DNA of 64,000 nt. It comes from Paraliobacillus salinarum. Its GTDB lineage: Bacteria > Bacillota > Bacilli > Bacillales > Amphibacillaceae. The notes beneath the pieces were generated by a model. It ran no database searches. It had not been told where the DNA came from and was given only the letters and a program-made list of their open reading frames with translations. The stretch lies in assembly GCF_014083865.1 (NCBI RefSeq), contig NZ_JACEFA010000012.1, forward strand, positions 1 to 64,000. Direction: 5' to 3'. Position numbers and translations under genes: made by a program. Below, piece after piece: positions 29,626-42,932 of this stretch (position 1 is its first letter; each line of letters begins with the position of its first letter).

Positions 29626-30186
29626 ATGAACATGAAATCAGAAAAAGAGAAAATGATTGCTGGAGAACTGTATGACCCTTCTGACCCGATACTTGTTGCC
29701 GATCGACTATCTGCTCGTAAACAAATGAAAGCATTTAATAACTCAGATCCGGAACAAACAGAAGAACGGATCGACATGTTGAAAAAGCTGTTAGGTGAGA
29801 TAGGAACAAACATTACCATTGAACCTTCGTTTAAAGTTGATTACGGTTATAATATCTATGTAGGCGAGAACTTTTATGCGAATTATGATTGTACGATTCT
29901 TGATGTAAGTGAGGTTAGAATCGGGAATAATTGTATGATAGCTCCTGGCGTACATATTTACACTGCTACACATCCACTTGATTCAACTGAACGTTATTCG
30001 GGCAAGGAATTAGCGAAACCAATTAAGATAGGTGATAATGTTTGGATTGGCGGTAGAGCAGTCATAAATCCAGGTGTGAAGGTAGGTAACAATGTTGTTG
30101 TTGGTTCAGGTGCAGTAGTTACGAAAGATGTACCTGATAATGTAGTAGTTGGTGGAAACCCAGCAAGAATTATAAAGTATTTATAA
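29626..30186 (+). CDS. Maltose/galactoside O-acetyltransferase-like enzyme
   Basis: A 186-residue trimeric hexapeptide-repeat acetyltransferase using acetyl-CoA. The N-terminal Mac domain ([14 protein letters not shown], residues 4-18) and the beta-helix with the catalytic-histidine segment [12 protein letters not shown] are visible, followed by [20 protein letters not shown]. Likely acceptors are maltose, glucose or related sugars; the true one is unknown. The ATG follows AAGGAGTGG. Confidence 0.87.
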   Translation: MNMKSEKEKMIAGELYDPSDPILVADRLSARKQMKAFNNSDPEQTEERIDMLKKLLGEIGTNITIEPSFKVDYGYNIYVGENFYANYDCTILDVSEVRIGNNCMIAPGVHIYTATHPLDSTERYSGKELAKPIKIGDNVWIGGRAVINPGVKVGNNVVVGSGAVVTKDVPDNVVVGGNPARIIKYL

Positions 30187-30284
30187 AATAAATAGTATAT
30201 AGCATTAATGTTCTAAACGAATCATATGATAGCTGTTGGTAAGAAAATGAATAATAGATGGAACGATATTTTAGGAGTGATTTC

Positions 30285-30569
30285 TTGTATATAGAAAAAA
30301 TAGATCAATTACACCTGTATAATGTACTATCTTTAAAGTTAGTTGAAGATCGATTATTAATCGAGGTTGATTTTCCAGATGATTTCATGAAAGAGAATAC
30401 ATTAATACAACCCTTCTTCTATGTAACTATTTATGCACGTGGGGGAGAAAGAATTCGATTAATAGATGAACAGACTACAGCTTTATACAATTTGTCCAAA
30501 TCAAATTTTTCGAGCGAAGCCTATAAGCAATTAATTGCATTTTCGTTGTCACATTCGAAACAATTTTAA
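30285..30569 (+). CDS. Hypothetical protein
   Basis: A 94-residue soluble protein of unknown family, with alternating beta-strand-like stretches in the middle (YNVLSLKLVEDRLLIEVDFP). The start is taken as TTG at 30285, because AGGAGTG (30272-30278) stands 6 nt before it; an in-frame ATG at 30258 has no ribosome site. It lies between an acetyltransferase and a spore-protein gene, which gives no functional hint. Confidence 0.5.
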   Translation: MYIEKIDQLHLYNVLSLKLVEDRLLIEVDFPDDFMKENTLIQPFFYVTIYARGGERIRLIDEQTTALYNLSKSNFSSEAYKQLIAFSLSHSKQF

Positions 30570-30602
30570 ACGACGGTTTTACTAATTCATGTCATAGCTT
30601 CT

Positions 30603-30631
30603 GCATGTTAAGAAATCATCTGCACATAATA
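30603..30631 (+). promoter_or_regulatory. Sigma-G-type promoter of sspO
   Basis: GCATG (30603-30607), a 17-bp spacer and CATAATA (30625-30631) fit the forespore sigma-G consensus GHATR-N17/18-CATNNTA. It ends 20 bp before the sspO start codon. Confidence 0.6.
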
Positions 30632-30650
30632 AATGTGGAGGTGATTGATT

Positions 30651-30803
30651 TTGTCAAAGCAAAAGAAAAATAAGTCTGCTGGTTTTAGTGACGAACAAGC
30701 AATCCGAGGCACAATGCCCAATCAGTTTGATCACGAGTTTGCAAATGAGCCACTTACAGAAAATGAAAAGCGAAACAATAAAAAGACGAAAAAAAGAAAA
30801 TAA
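30651..30803 (+). CDS. sspO: Small acid-soluble spore protein, SspO family
   Basis: A 50-residue, lysine-rich protein starting with TTG (MSKQKKNKSAGF) behind TGGAGGTGA. Its second half, EFANEPLTENEKRNNKK, matches the C-terminal signature of minor spore protein SspO, found only in spores. The sigma-G-like promoter just upstream supports forespore expression. The N-terminal half is divergent from B. subtilis SspO. There is no sspP partner downstream. Too short for standard gene finders, but well supported. Confidence 0.75.
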   Translation: MSKQKKNKSAGFSDEQAIRGTMPNQFDHEFANEPLTENEKRNNKKTKKRK

Positions 30804-30976
30804 GAAATAGTTGTAAACTAATTAATTGTTTATATAATACGTAATAAACGATAAGAATCACTTGTCAAATAGTGTAATTGTAACTTTAAACAATGATTAT
30901 TCTTTGTTTTTGGTTATTTGATAAGTCAGCATTTTCGTAATATAACTAAAGTATCACATCAATAGGGGGCGTATGT

Positions 30977-31165
30977 ATGGTTTATGAAACTCGACTAAAT
31001 GTTGATGACCTGAGAACCAAGATTCATCAACAAGAAGAGACAATTGCTCAGTTGGTTTCTATTATCGCTTCATCTAATCGACGTATAGATGAATTAGAGA
31101 AAAAGCAGAATTTAATGGAGCGCTCTGCATCAACCTCATGCTCCACTTCATCACATTTTGCTTAA
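30977..31165 (+). CDS. Small coiled-coil protein, unrecognised
   Basis: A 62-residue protein whose first 48 residues form a predicted helix with heptads (LRTKIHQQEETIAQLVSIIA). It ends in a Ser/Thr/Cys-rich tail (SASTSCSTSSHFA). The ATG follows AGGGGGCG, and a clear terminator follows the gene, so it is probably expressed. No family is recognised. The 173-bp gap before it holds an imperfect 11-bp inverted repeat (around 30861-30924) and no clear promoter. Confidence 0.5.
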   Translation: MVYETRLNVDDLRTKIHQQEETIAQLVSIIASSNRRIDELEKKQNLMERSASTSCSTSSHFA

Positions 31166-31184
31166 TTCTTCTATATGCGCCCTC

Positions 31185-31223
31185 GAACAAGCATCATTTA
31201 TCCCCTAGATGGTGCTTGTTTTA
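31185..31223 (+). terminator. Terminator after the 62-residue gene
   Basis: ACAAGCATCAT and ATGGTGCTTGT pair over 11 bp (one wobble), followed by TTTTA. Confidence 0.7.
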
Positions 31224-31338
31224 TAAAGAATTCAAGAAAATGATTTTTTTTTATGTCATTTAAGTATATAATGAGTTGAAGGTTTTTTAGTTTAAAACTA
31301 TTTCTTCAAATTATGTATTGATTTATGGGGGTGAGTGA

Positions 31339-31530
31339 ATGAAATACATATATTGGGTATTAATTTCACTTCTAATTCTTTGGGAAACAAACGCGTTACA
31401 AGACATTTTTGAATTTTCTTATGTTTGGCAGTACACAGCAAATATTGTATTCATCGGATATTTTGCTTATCTTTTGCAAATTGATTTGCCAATAAACATG
31501 AAACAAAAATATCAGCTTTTCAGAAATTAA
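31339..31530 (+). CDS. Small membrane protein, unrecognised
   Basis: A 63-residue protein with two hydrophobic segments (about 3-17 and 31-47) and a short basic tail. The ATG is preceded by GGGGGTGAG with good spacing, and a terminator follows. No family recognised. Confidence 0.5.
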   Translation: MKYIYWVLISLLILWETNALQDIFEFSYVWQYTANIVFIGYFAYLLQIDLPINMKQKYQLFRN

Positions 31531-31550
31531 TATAATAGAATTAGCAGATA

Positions 31551-31602
31551 ATATTCTTCTCCAAGGTGAACGAGTTTTCATTTGGAGGAGAATATTTTTT
31601 TA
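31551..31602 (+). terminator. Long-stem terminator
   Basis: ATATTCTTCTCCAA pairs with TTGGAGGAGAATAT (one GU) around a further short stem, followed by seven T. Confidence 0.8.
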
Positions 31603-31760
31603 GTGCTTTGTGTACTTTTTTTATTTTAAAGTGTAACATCAAACATATAGATTTCTTTAACACTTCAGACATATTTTCTTAGGCAATAGGGTATTGTAAA
31701 AATACTTAGACAATTGCTACAGTTATAGTGAGAATACATGCAAAGTGGAGGGATGATGGA

Positions 31761-32723
31761 ATGACATTTGATCAATCAAAGACGAGAAAAGTAGTAATTA
31801 TTGGTGCGGGTTTTGTTGGGTCTAGCTATGCGTATTCATTAGTTAATCAAGGCATTGTTAATGAGTTAGTATTAGTAGATCTAAATAAAGAGCGTGCAGA
31901 AGGAGAAGCTCGTGATTTAAACCATGGAATGCCATTTGGTTTCCCAATGCGGATACGATCTGGTGATTATGAAGAGTGTAAAAATGCTGATCTAGTTGTT
32001 ATTACTGCTGGTGCTAACCAAGGTCCAGGGGAAACAAGGTTAGACTTAGCTCATAAAAACGCAAAGATTATGAAAGGTATTGTTAACAGCATTATGGACA
32101 GTGGGTTTAATGGTATTTTACTTGTTGCTACAAATCCTGTCGATCTACTTAGCCATGTTGCATTAGAGGTTTCGGGCTTACCTCAAGAGCGAGTCATAGG
32201 TTCCGGGACAATTTTGGACACAGCAAGATTCCGTTATCTATTAAGTGAATATTATCAAGTCGATTCTCGTAATGTACAAGCTTACATTATAGGTGAGCAT
32301 GGTGATTCGGAGCTACCCGTTTGGAGCCATGTTCAAATTGGAGGCGTGCCACTTAAAGATTACGGCAAGTTAAAAGATATAGAAAATGACGAGGATATGA
32401 AACAGCTATTCGAGAACGTTCGCGATGCAGCTTATCATATTATAGAAAGAAAAGGCGCGACTTATTATGGTATTGGACTAGGGCTAGCAAGATTAACGAG
32501 AGCCATTTTATATAATGAAAATTCGATTGTTACTGTTTCTACTTTATTTGAAGGGCAATATGGTATTGGAAATGTCTACTTGGGTATGCCTGCAATTGTT
32601 AATGAGTATGGTATAAGAGAAGTACTGAATCTTGACCTTAGTAAGTCAGAATTAGAACAACTACAACATTCAGCTAATGTTTTAAAAGAAATAACAGATC
32701 AGATTCTACCTACAATTAAGTGA
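31761..32723 (+). CDS. ldh: L-lactate dehydrogenase
   Basis: A 320-residue NAD-dependent enzyme reducing pyruvate to L-lactate in fermentation. The NAD motif GAGFVGSS is at 15-22; the catalytic histidine is H180 in IGEHGDSELPVW; the substrate-binding Arg lies in NPVDLLSHV-adjacent strands. The ATG at 31761 is chosen over an upstream in-frame GTG at 31728, since GGAGGGA lies 7-8 nt before it. No clear Rex or cre site was seen upstream. It sits directly before the glycolytic operon that supplies its pyruvate. Confidence 0.95.
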   Translation: MTFDQSKTRKVVIIGAGFVGSSYAYSLVNQGIVNELVLVDLNKERAEGEARDLNHGMPFGFPMRIRSGDYEECKNADLVVITAGANQGPGETRLDLAHKNAKIMKGIVNSIMDSGFNGILLVATNPVDLLSHVALEVSGLPQERVIGSGTILDTARFRYLLSEYYQVDSRNVQAYIIGEHGDSELPVWSHVQIGGVPLKDYGKLKDIENDEDMKQLFENVRDAAYHIIERKGATYYGIGLGLARLTRAILYNENSIVTVSTLFEGQYGIGNVYLGMPAIVNEYGIREVLNLDLSKSELEQLQHSANVLKEITDQILPTIK

Positions 32724-32740
32724 TTAAAGAGAATAAATGA

Positions 32741-32796
32741 AGAGGCTAAAATGTTCGGTTCTTTTCAAGTCAATTGGATTGAATATTTTAGTTTCT
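32741..32796 (+). terminator. Possible terminator after ldh
   Basis: A 16-bp stem with several wobbles (32741-32756 with 32781-32796) is present, but the T tract after it is weak. Confidence 0.35.
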
Positions 32797-32846
32797 GTCT
32801 AATTTATTAACATTTCATTTGAAACAAAAATTTAACATAAAATTAG

Positions 32847-32875
32847 TTGAGCAAATGAGATTCTTCTGCTACAAT
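32847..32875 (+). promoter_or_regulatory. SigA promoter of the cggR-glycolytic operon
   Basis: TTGAGC (32847-32852), a 17-bp spacer and TACAAT (32870-32875). Transcription would start near 32882, just before the CggR operator. Confidence 0.75.
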
Positions 32876-32903
32876 AATAGGTGTAGAGATTATTATGCTG
32901 TAA

Positions 32904-32941
32904 GCGGGACAGAATCTGACTATAAGGGACGTTTTAATCCC
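32904..32941 (+). promoter_or_regulatory. CggR operator
   Basis: Two direct repeats, CGGGAC (32905-32910) and AGGGAC (32925-32930), lie 20 bp apart, each followed by a TGAC/TCCC-like half. This fits the tandem CGGGAC-N6-TGTC operator known for B. subtilis CggR, which releases DNA when fructose-1,6-bisphosphate is high. It lies downstream of the promoter, acting as a roadblock. Confidence 0.75.
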
Positions 32942-32968
32942 GGTTGATTTTCATAAAGGAGTTTAAAC

Positions 32969-33997
32969 ATGAAGAATTGGATCGACGTTCAAAAGAAATT
33001 GTTCCCTGATATACTAGAAGTAATACAGCGAAGGTATAAAATTCTACATTTCATTCATGTGTTAGAGCCTATTGGTCGTCGTACGCTTGCAGAACATGTT
33101 CATATGAAAGAACGAATTGTTCGAAGCGAAATTGATTTTCTCAATAGTCAAGCATTACTTGAAATTACTACAAGAGGAATGAGAATTACACATTCTGGTC
33201 AACAAGTATTGCAGAAGTTAGAAGTTTTTATGAGTGATCTTTTCGGTTTTGATGTGTTAGAAAAACAAATTAAGGACACATTAAAATTAGAGCATGTTTT
33301 AATTGTTCCCGGGAATAGTGACGAAGATGAATTAGTCAAGCAGGAGTTAGGCAAGGCAACAGTAGATTACTTAAAGTCTATTCTGAAGTCTGACCAAACA
33401 ATAGCAGTCACAGGTGGGACAACAATGGCGACAGTAGCAGAAATGTTACGTCCATCAAATGATAGCATTGATTGCTTATTTGTTCCTGCACGAGGTGGAC
33501 TTGGAGAAAGAGTGGAAAATCAGGCAAACACAATATGTGCTGAAATGGCCAAAAAAGTAAATGGTGAATATCGTTTACTATATGTGCCGGACCCACTAAG
33601 TGAGGAAACGTATCAATCTATTATCCAAGAACCTTCCGTAAAAGAAATTTTGCAGATTATTCGTCAAGCGGATATCGTGGTTCATAGTATTGGCAATGCT
33701 GATATGATGGCGCAACGTCGCAAGGCATCTAAAGAGGTTTTACATAAGATCCAATCGGGTAAAGCAGTTAGTGAGGCATTTGGTTATTATCTCAATGATG
33801 AGGGCAAAGTAATTCACAAAGTTCGAACAGTAGGAATGCAATTAGAAGATTTGTCTAAAATAAAAGATGTCATCGCAGTTGCAGGTGGCAAATCGAAAGC
33901 TAAGGCAATCGATTCCTATTGTAAGCAAGGGAAAAGTAACGTGCTTATCACAGATGAAGCTGCAGCAAAAGAGTTAATAAAGGGATTTTCCCTTTAA
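32969..33997 (+). CDS. cggR: Central glycolytic genes regulator CggR
   Basis: A 342-residue SorC/DeoR-type repressor of the glycolytic operon it heads. A winged helix-turn-helix occupies about 20-75 (GRRTLAEHVHMKERIVRSEI) and the sugar-phosphate-binding domain about 95-340, with the GGTTMATVAEML and PARGGLGE effector-site motifs. The ATG follows AAAGGAG. gapA begins 33 bp after the stop. Confidence 0.95.
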   Translation: MKNWIDVQKKLFPDILEVIQRRYKILHFIHVLEPIGRRTLAEHVHMKERIVRSEIDFLNSQALLEITTRGMRITHSGQQVLQKLEVFMSDLFGFDVLEKQIKDTLKLEHVLIVPGNSDEDELVKQELGKATVDYLKSILKSDQTIAVTGGTTMATVAEMLRPSNDSIDCLFVPARGGLGERVENQANTICAEMAKKVNGEYRLLYVPDPLSEETYQSIIQEPSVKEILQIIRQADIVVHSIGNADMMAQRRKASKEVLHKIQSGKAVSEAFGYYLNDEGKVIHKVRTVGMQLEDLSKIKDVIAVAGGKSKAKAIDSYCKQGKSNVLITDEAAAKELIKGFSL

Positions 33998-34030
33998 ATA
34001 TAATAAGCATTATACAAGGAGGAACTAAGA

Positions 34031-35032
34031 ATGACTGTAAAAGTAGGTATTAATGGTTTTGGTCGTATCGGCCGTTTAGCATTTCGTCGTATCCAAGAAG
34101 TAGAAGGTATTGAAGTGGTAGCTATCAATGATTTAACAGATGCTGATATGCTAGCTCATTTATTAAAATATGACACTACACAAGGACCTTTCAAAGGTGA
34201 TGTAGCTGTTAAAGACGGTTACTTCAATGTTAATGGAAAAGATGTAAAAATTCTTTCTAACCGTAACCCTGAAGAACTACCTTGGGGAGACTTAGGCGTA
34301 GAAATCGTTCTAGAATGTACTGGTTTCTTTGCTACAAAAGAAAAAGCTGAACTACACCTTAAAGGTGGAGCGAAACGTGTTGTTATCTCTGCACCAGGTG
34401 GAAATGATGTACCAACTGTAGTATACAACGTTAACCACGATATTCTTAAAGGCGACGAAACAGTGATTTCTGCTGCTTCTTGTACAACAAACTGTTTAGC
34501 TCCAATGGCTAAAGTATTAAATGATGAGTTTAAAATCAATGAAGGTTTAATGACAACTATTCATGCCTATACAGGTGACCAAAACACACTAGATGCACCA
34601 CATGCAAAAGGTGACTATCGTCGTGCGCGTACAGCAGCAGGCAACATCGTGCCAAACACAACTGGTGCAGCAAAAGCAATCGGCTTAGTAATTCCTGAAT
34701 TAAAAGGTAAACTAGACGGAGCTGCTCAACGTGTTCCAGTACCAACTGGTTCATTAACTGAATTAGTTTCTGTTTTAGATAAAAATGTAACAGTTGAAGA
34801 AGTTAATGCTGCAATGGAAAAAGCTGCAAACGAATCATACGGTTATAATGAAGATATGATCGTTTCTTCTGATATTATCGGAAGTACTTATGGTTCCATT
34901 TTTGATGCTACACAAACAAAAGTAATGGATGTTGATGGTAAGCAATTAGTGAAAACTGTAGCTTGGTATGACAATGAAATGTCTTACACTGCTCAACTTA
35001 TTCGTACTTTAGAATATTTCGCTAAATTATAA
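34031..35032 (+). CDS. gapA: Glyceraldehyde-3-phosphate dehydrogenase, type I
   Basis: A 333-residue NAD-dependent glycolytic enzyme. The Rossmann start [10 protein letters not shown] and active-site Cys151 in SAASCTTNC are intact. Its place directly after cggR, with the CggR operator upstream, identifies the glycolytic GapA rather than the gluconeogenic GapB. Codon use is strongly biased, as expected for an abundant protein. A stem-loop follows before pgk, so gapA mRNA can accumulate separately. Confidence 0.98.
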   Translation: MTVKVGINGFGRIGRLAFRRIQEVEGIEVVAINDLTDADMLAHLLKYDTTQGPFKGDVAVKDGYFNVNGKDVKILSNRNPEELPWGDLGVEIVLECTGFFATKEKAELHLKGGAKRVVISAPGGNDVPTVVYNVNHDILKGDETVISAASCTTNCLAPMAKVLNDEFKINEGLMTTIHAYTGDQNTLDAPHAKGDYRRARTAAGNIVPNTTGAAKAIGLVIPELKGKLDGAAQRVPVPTGSLTELVSVLDKNVTVEEVNAAMEKAANESYGYNEDMIVSSDIIGSTYGSIFDATQTKVMDVDGKQLVKTVAWYDNEMSYTAQLIRTLEYFAKL

Positions 35033-35072
35033 TTAACAAATGAATATTGCTTAGATCCTATTAAGAAGATCG

Positions 35073-35105
35073 AAAAGCGGGAAGCCATCGCGCTTCCCGT
35101 TTTCT
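35073..35105 (+). terminator. Stem-loop/partial terminator between gapA and pgk
   Basis: CGGGAAG (35078-35084) pairs with CTTCCCG (35093-35099), flanked by AAAA and TTTT tracts. It may end some cggR-gapA transcripts or stabilise their 3' ends; pgk has its own promoter candidate just after it. Confidence 0.65.
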
Positions 35106-35132
35106 ATTTCTATACTTAAACGTATGTTCTTT

Positions 35133-35162
35133 TTGAAAATAGAAATTCGATGAACTTATAGT
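35133..35162 (+). promoter_or_regulatory. Putative internal promoter of pgk
   Basis: TTGAAA (35133-35138), an 18-bp spacer and TATAGT (35157-35162), about 48 bp before pgk. It would allow CggR-independent expression of pgk-tpiA-gpmI-eno, as known for B. subtilis. Confidence 0.5.
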
Positions 35163-35209
35163 ACGTATCAAACGTATACTTTAGTGTTTTGAAAATGGAG
35201 GATTAAATT

Positions 35210-36400
35210 ATGGCAAAGAAAATTGTTACAGATTTAGATGTTCAAGGTAAAAAGGTTTTAGTTAGAGCTGACTTTAACGTACCAATGAAAGACAATAACA
35301 TTACAAATGATAACCGTATTGTTCAAGCATTACCAACAATTAAACATTTGATTAATGAAGGTGCAAAAGTTATTGTTTTTTCTCACTTAGGTAAAGTGAA
35401 AGAAGAGTCAGATAAAGCAGGTAAATCATTAAAGCCTGTTGCTACTCGTCTAGGAGAGTTGTTAGGTAAGGAAGTAGCTTTTGTTCCTGAAACTCGTGGT
35501 GAAAAATTAGAAAATGCAATTGACCAATTACAAAATGGTGATGTACTTGTATTTGAAAACACTCGTTTTGAAGACATTGATGGCAAAAAAGAAAGCAAAA
35601 ACGATCCTGAATTAGGTAAATACTGGGCTAGTTTAGGTGATGTATTTGTTAATGATGCATTCGGTACAGCTCACCGTTCACACGCTTCTAACGTAGGGAT
35701 TGCATCAAACATTGAAACAGCTGCAGGATTTTTGATGGAAAAAGAAATTAAATTCATTGGTGAAGCAGTTGATAATCCAAAACGTCCATTCGTTGCTATA
35801 TTAGGTGGAGCTAAAGTTAGTGATAAAATCGGTGTGATCGAAAATCTACTTGATAAAGCAGATAAAGTACTTATCGGTGGTGGAATGGCTTATACATTCT
35901 TTAAAGCACAAGGAAAAGAGATTGGTAAATCATTACTAGAGGCAGATAAGGTTGATTTAGCGAAAGATTTACTTGAAAGAGCAAACGGGAAAATTGTTCT
36001 ACCAATAGATACAAAAACTGCAGATGATTTTTCAAATGATGCAAACATTTCTATTGTTTCTTCTGATGCAATTCCAGCTGAGTTAGAAGGATTAGATATC
36101 GGTCCTAAAACCGTTGAATTGTTCGAAAAAGAATTAGAAGGCGCCCATACCGTTGTATGGAATGGACCAATGGGAGTATTTGAATTATCTAACTTCGCTG
36201 TTGGTACAATTGGCGTTTGTGAAGCTATTGCTTCATTGGAAGAAGCAACAACAATCATTGGTGGTGGAGACTCTGCTGCTGCGGCAATGGATCTTGGCTA
36301 TGCAGATAGATTTTCTCATATTTCTACTGGTGGTGGGGCATCTCTAGAATATCTAGAAGGTAAAGAACTACCAGGTCTAGCAGCAATTAATGATAAATAA
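35210..36400 (+). CDS. pgk: Phosphoglycerate kinase
   Basis: A 396-residue two-lobed monomer transferring phosphate from 1,3-bisphosphoglycerate to ADP. The substrate-lobe motif [10 protein letters not shown] and the nucleotide-lobe signatures ([20 protein letters not shown] near the C terminus) are intact. The ATG follows TGGAGGA. It is second in the glycolytic operon, with tpiA starting 36 bp later. Confidence 0.98.
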   Translation: MAKKIVTDLDVQGKKVLVRADFNVPMKDNNITNDNRIVQALPTIKHLINEGAKVIVFSHLGKVKEESDKAGKSLKPVATRLGELLGKEVAFVPETRGEKLENAIDQLQNGDVLVFENTRFEDIDGKKESKNDPELGKYWASLGDVFVNDAFGTAHRSHASNVGIASNIETAAGFLMEKEIKFIGEAVDNPKRPFVAILGGAKVSDKIGVIENLLDKADKVLIGGGMAYTFFKAQGKEIGKSLLEADKVDLAKDLLERANGKIVLPIDTKTADDFSNDANISIVSSDAIPAELEGLDIGPKTVELFEKELEGAHTVVWNGPMGVFELSNFAVGTIGVCEAIASLEEATTIIGGGDSAAAAMDLGYADRFSHISTGGGASLEYLEGKELPGLAAINDK

Positions 36401-38730
<2,330 letters not shown>

Positions 38731-38739
38731 AACATTTAA

Positions 38740-40050
<1,311 letters not shown>

Positions 40051-40064
40051 GAATTAAAAGTAAG

Positions 40065-40101
40065 AAGATGCGCTCTAAACATTAGAGTGCATCTTTTTTT
40101 T
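40065..40101 (+). terminator. Terminator of the glycolytic operon
   Basis: A 13-bp stem (40065-40077 with 40083-40095, one wobble) with a short loop and eight T. Confidence 0.88.
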
Positions 40102-40110
40102 GAAAAATCG

Positions 40111-40168
40111 TTGACTATTCAGTTGAACTGTATTATATTATTACTAAGTTAAACTGTACAGTCTAACT
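40111..40168 (+). promoter_or_regulatory. Promoter and operator of the PadR gene
   Basis: TTGACT (40111-40116), a 17-bp spacer and TATATT (40134-40139). The motif AGTT-N-AACTGTA occurs in the spacer (40121-40132) and again 26 bp later (40147-40158), where it forms the left half of a 22-bp palindrome (40147-40168) with a single mismatched base pair. This fits binding of a dimeric repressor, presumably the PadR protein itself. Confidence 0.65.
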
Positions 40169-40190
40169 GAATAAAGGAGGAGGTGTTGGT

Positions 40191-40508
40191 ATGAAACATA
40201 AATTATTACCTCTGTCTGAAACGATGCATTACATTTTATTAGCTCTACGCGAACCATTACATGGCTATGCAGTTATGCAGAAGATAGAAAAGATGAGCAA
40301 TAGCACTGTTATTTTAGCGGCAGGAACATTATATGGTGCAATCGAAAATTTGAATAAACATGGATGGATCGAGGCAGTTGGAAATGCAGGACGGAGAAAA
40401 ATCTATATGATCACTACAGAAGGGGAGGAGATATTGAAGGTGGAGCAAGAAAGGCTTAAACATATATTATCCTTGTACGAAAGTGGTGATTTTAATGAAG
40501 AAAATTAA
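40191..40508 (+). CDS. PadR family transcriptional regulator
   Basis: A 105-residue winged-helix protein of the short PadR subfamily (HYILLALREPLHGYAVMQ at 12-29, then the wing GRRKIYMIT at 66-74). Such small PadR proteins repress an adjacent membrane-protein gene and themselves. The ATG follows AAGGAGGAGG. The next gene starts inside its last codons, so the pair is coupled. The operator repeats upstream suggest autorepression. The inducer is unknown. Confidence 0.88.
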   Translation: MKHKLLPLSETMHYILLALREPLHGYAVMQKIEKMSNSTVILAAGTLYGAIENLNKHGWIEAVGNAGRRKIYMITTEGEEILKVEQERLKHILSLYESGDFNEEN

Positions 40509-41064
40509 CATGTTTTTTGATATCGAAAAGGAAGAAAAATGGCTAAATGAACAATTAGAAAAAGGCTATCGTTGTAAAAATATTAGCGGATTTGGAGTAT
40601 ACACTTTTCAGGAATCAAATGAAAGATATGTGGTGCGACTGGATTATCAAGATTATTTAACAAAGAAAAAATTTCAAGAATACAAAGCGATATATGAAGA
40701 TTTTGGTTGGGCTCATATTGCGGGATGGAGATCTGGTGGAATACAGTATTGGCAAAAACAAAAGGGTGGTCAAAGTGAAATTTTTTCAGACCGCCAATCG
40801 AAGGGCAATTATTACAAGAGACTAATGAGCTATTCATTTTGGTTCTTAATGTTGGGTTTATTTCTTTATTATTTAATGTACAAAGATTCTGGATTATATT
40901 TAACTGAGGGACTTTGGGATATGGAAGGTACATTATTTTGGAAAGCACTTATATTTGAAACACCTTTTGTACTTTTAAGATCATTTCCTATATTTATGGT
41001 TATTCTTTTTGGAACTAGTTTTTATAAGGCTTATCGAAAGTATTCCATGTATAAAGATAGCTAA
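40495..41064 (+). CDS. DUF2812 membrane protein
   Basis: A 189-residue protein with an N-terminal soluble DUF2812 domain (about 1-95, EKEEKWLNEQLEKGYRC) and two hydrophobic stretches, about 109-127 and 152-178. DUF2812 genes typically follow a PadR regulator, as here, but have no defined function; roles in envelope or drug stress are only suspected. The ATG at 40495 is chosen because GTGGTGAT lies just before it. It overlaps padR by 14 bp. Confidence 0.78.
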   Translation: MKKINMFFDIEKEEKWLNEQLEKGYRCKNISGFGVYTFQESNERYVVRLDYQDYLTKKKFQEYKAIYEDFGWAHIAGWRSGGIQYWQKQKGGQSEIFSDRQSKGNYYKRLMSYSFWFLMLGLFLYYLMYKDSGLYLTEGLWDMEGTLFWKALIFETPFVLLRSFPIFMVILFGTSFYKAYRKYSMYKDS

Positions 41065-41170
41065 TAATCGAATTACAATGAATCTCTTTTGTTTTCTCGA
41101 TTATAAACGAAGACGCTATAACCATATGTATGTAGATAAATGTCTAAATGAGTGGTGGGTTTAATTCCAC

Positions 41171-41208
41171 AAAAAAGCTTCAATTCAAAATAGAATTGAA
41201 GCTTTTTA
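41171..41208. terminator. Bidirectional terminator between DUF2812 gene and ptsI
   Basis: A perfect 15-bp stem (41172-41186 with 41193-41207), A-rich on one side and T-rich on the other. Confidence 0.85.
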
Positions 41209-41210
41209 TA

Positions 41211-42926
41211 TTATTGATTTGTTTTTTCACGAATAAACGCTTCTACTTCATCAGCTGTACTCATACTTAATAATTGATCTTTGTATGATGCAAGTTCCTC
41301 TTTAGAAAGGTCCTTGATTTGTGTACGTGCTGGTAAAATAGATGTTGCACTCATACTGAATTCATCTAGGCCGAGTCCAAGAAGGATTGGGATAGCAATA
41401 GAGTCTCCAGCCATTTCTCCACACATACCAGCCCATTTGCCTTCAGCGTGTGCTGCCTCAATCACATTGTTTACAAGATTTAAAATAGCAGGATGATATG
41501 GTTGATACAAGTATGATACACGTTCATTCATACGATCAGCTGCCATTGTGTATTGAATTAAATCGTTTGTTCCAATACTGAAGAAGTCAACTTCCTTAGC
41601 AAATTGGCGCGCAATTACAGCAGTAGACGGAATCTCTACCATTATTCCTACTTCAATGTTATCTGAAACTTCTACACCTTCTTTTTGAAGATTTTGTTTT
41701 TCTTCAAGTAAAAGCTGTTTCGCTTCACGGAATTCATTCAACGTTGCAATCATAGGGAACATGATTTTTAGATTTCCATAGGTGCTTGCTCTTAACAATG
41801 CGCGTAATTGAACACGGAAAATGTCATCACGTTCTAAGCAAAGACGAATCGCACGGAATCCTAAGAATGGGTTCATTTCTTTTGGTAGATCAAGGTAGCT
41901 TAACTCTTTATCTCCGCCAATATCTAATGTACGAACTACAACAGGCTTATCTCCCATTTGTTCTAGAACGGATTTATAAGCTTCAAATTGCTCATCTTCG
42001 GTTGGGAGTTCGCTTTTACCCATGTAAAGGAATTCTGTACGGTACAATCCAACGCCTTCACCGCCATTATTAATAATGCCAGTAACATCTTCAGGTGTAC
42101 CGATGTTAGCAACTAATTCTACATGTTTACCGTCAGAAGAAACGGTAGGCTCATCTTTTAATTTTGCCCAAATTTCTTTTTGCTTTTCAAAATCGGCTTG
42201 TTTTTGTTCATATTGCTTAATCACATCATCAGATGGATTGATAATAACATGTCCATCAATACCGTCTACAATGATCGTGTCACCTTCTTTGGCATCATTC
42301 GTAATTGTTTTTGTTCCTACAACAGCAGGAATTTCAAGTGAACGAGCCATAATAGCAGAGTGAGAAGTACGACCACCGATATTTGTTGTAAAGCCTTTAA
42401 CAAACTGCTTGTTTAATTGTGCTGTATCAGAAGGTGTTAAGTCTTCTGCGAGAACAATCACTTCTTCGTCAATTAGCGCTGGATCTGGGAATGACACATT
42501 TAATAAGTGTGCCATCACACGTTTTGTTACATCTTGAATATCTGCAGCACGTTCACGCATATATTCATTATCCATTGCTTTAAACATATTAACGAACATT
42601 GTAGCTGTTTCATCTAAAGCAGATTCAGCATTAACTTTATTTGTTTTAATGTTGTCTTCGATTGGATTAATTAATTCTGGATCTCCTAATACTAGCAAGT
42701 GAGCTGAGAAGATTTCAGCATGTTCATCACCTAATGTTTTACGCGCGTTTTCTTTAATTGTCTCTAGTTCTTTTTTAGAAATGTCAAGCGCGTCATTCAA
42801 GCGTGTTACTTCTGCTTCTACATCATCAATGACCTTTTTATCAAAAGAAAGGTCTGGAGCTTCTAGCTTATAAGCTTTAGCAATAGCAACTCCATTTGAT
42901 GCTGCAATCCCTTTTATATTAGTCAT
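41211..42926 (-). CDS. ptsI: PTS enzyme I (phosphoenolpyruvate-protein phosphotransferase)
   Basis: A 571-residue cytosolic enzyme moving phosphate from PEP to HPr. The phosphorylated histidine is H189 in [11 protein letters not shown]. The PEP-binding C-terminal barrel has the [15 protein letters not shown] motif and the active-site Cys region GMCGEMAGD. Length is standard. It starts 6 bp after ptsH, forming the usual ptsHI operon, and ends at a bidirectional terminator. No ptsG or glcT is adjacent. Confidence 0.98.
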   Translation of the reverse strand: MTNIKGIAASNGVAIAKAYKLEAPDLSFDKKVIDDVEAEVTRLNDALDISKKELETIKENARKTLGDEHAEIFSAHLLVLGDPELINPIEDNIKTNKVNAESALDETATMFVNMFKAMDNEYMRERAADIQDVTKRVMAHLLNVSFPDPALIDEEVIVLAEDLTPSDTAQLNKQFVKGFTTNIGGRTSHSAIMARSLEIPAVVGTKTITNDAKEGDTIIVDGIDGHVIINPSDDVIKQYEQKQADFEKQKEIWAKLKDEPTVSSDGKHVELVANIGTPEDVTGIINNGGEGVGLYRTEFLYMGKSELPTEDEQFEAYKSVLEQMGDKPVVVRTLDIGGDKELSYLDLPKEMNPFLGFRAIRLCLERDDIFRVQLRALLRASTYGNLKIMFPMIATLNEFREAKQLLLEEKQNLQKEGVEVSDNIEVGIMVEIPSTAVIARQFAKEVDFFSIGTNDLIQYTMAADRMNERVSYLYQPYHPAILNLVNNVIEAAHAEGKWAGMCGEMAGDSIAIPILLGLGLDEFSMSATSILPARTQIKDLSKEELASYKDQLLSMSTADEVEAFIREKTNQ

Positions 42927-42932
42927 TAAAAA

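Noticed and set aside
27890..31199. Exact 15-base match CGAACAAGCATCATT near 27891 and 31184
   Set aside because: One 15-base match is expected by chance in a window of this size and composition; one copy is simply part of a terminator.
31680..31760. Rex or cre site upstream of ldh
   Set aside because: No TTGTGAA...TTCACAA or TGWAANCGNTNWCA match was found, and candidate -35/-10 pairs have wrong spacing.
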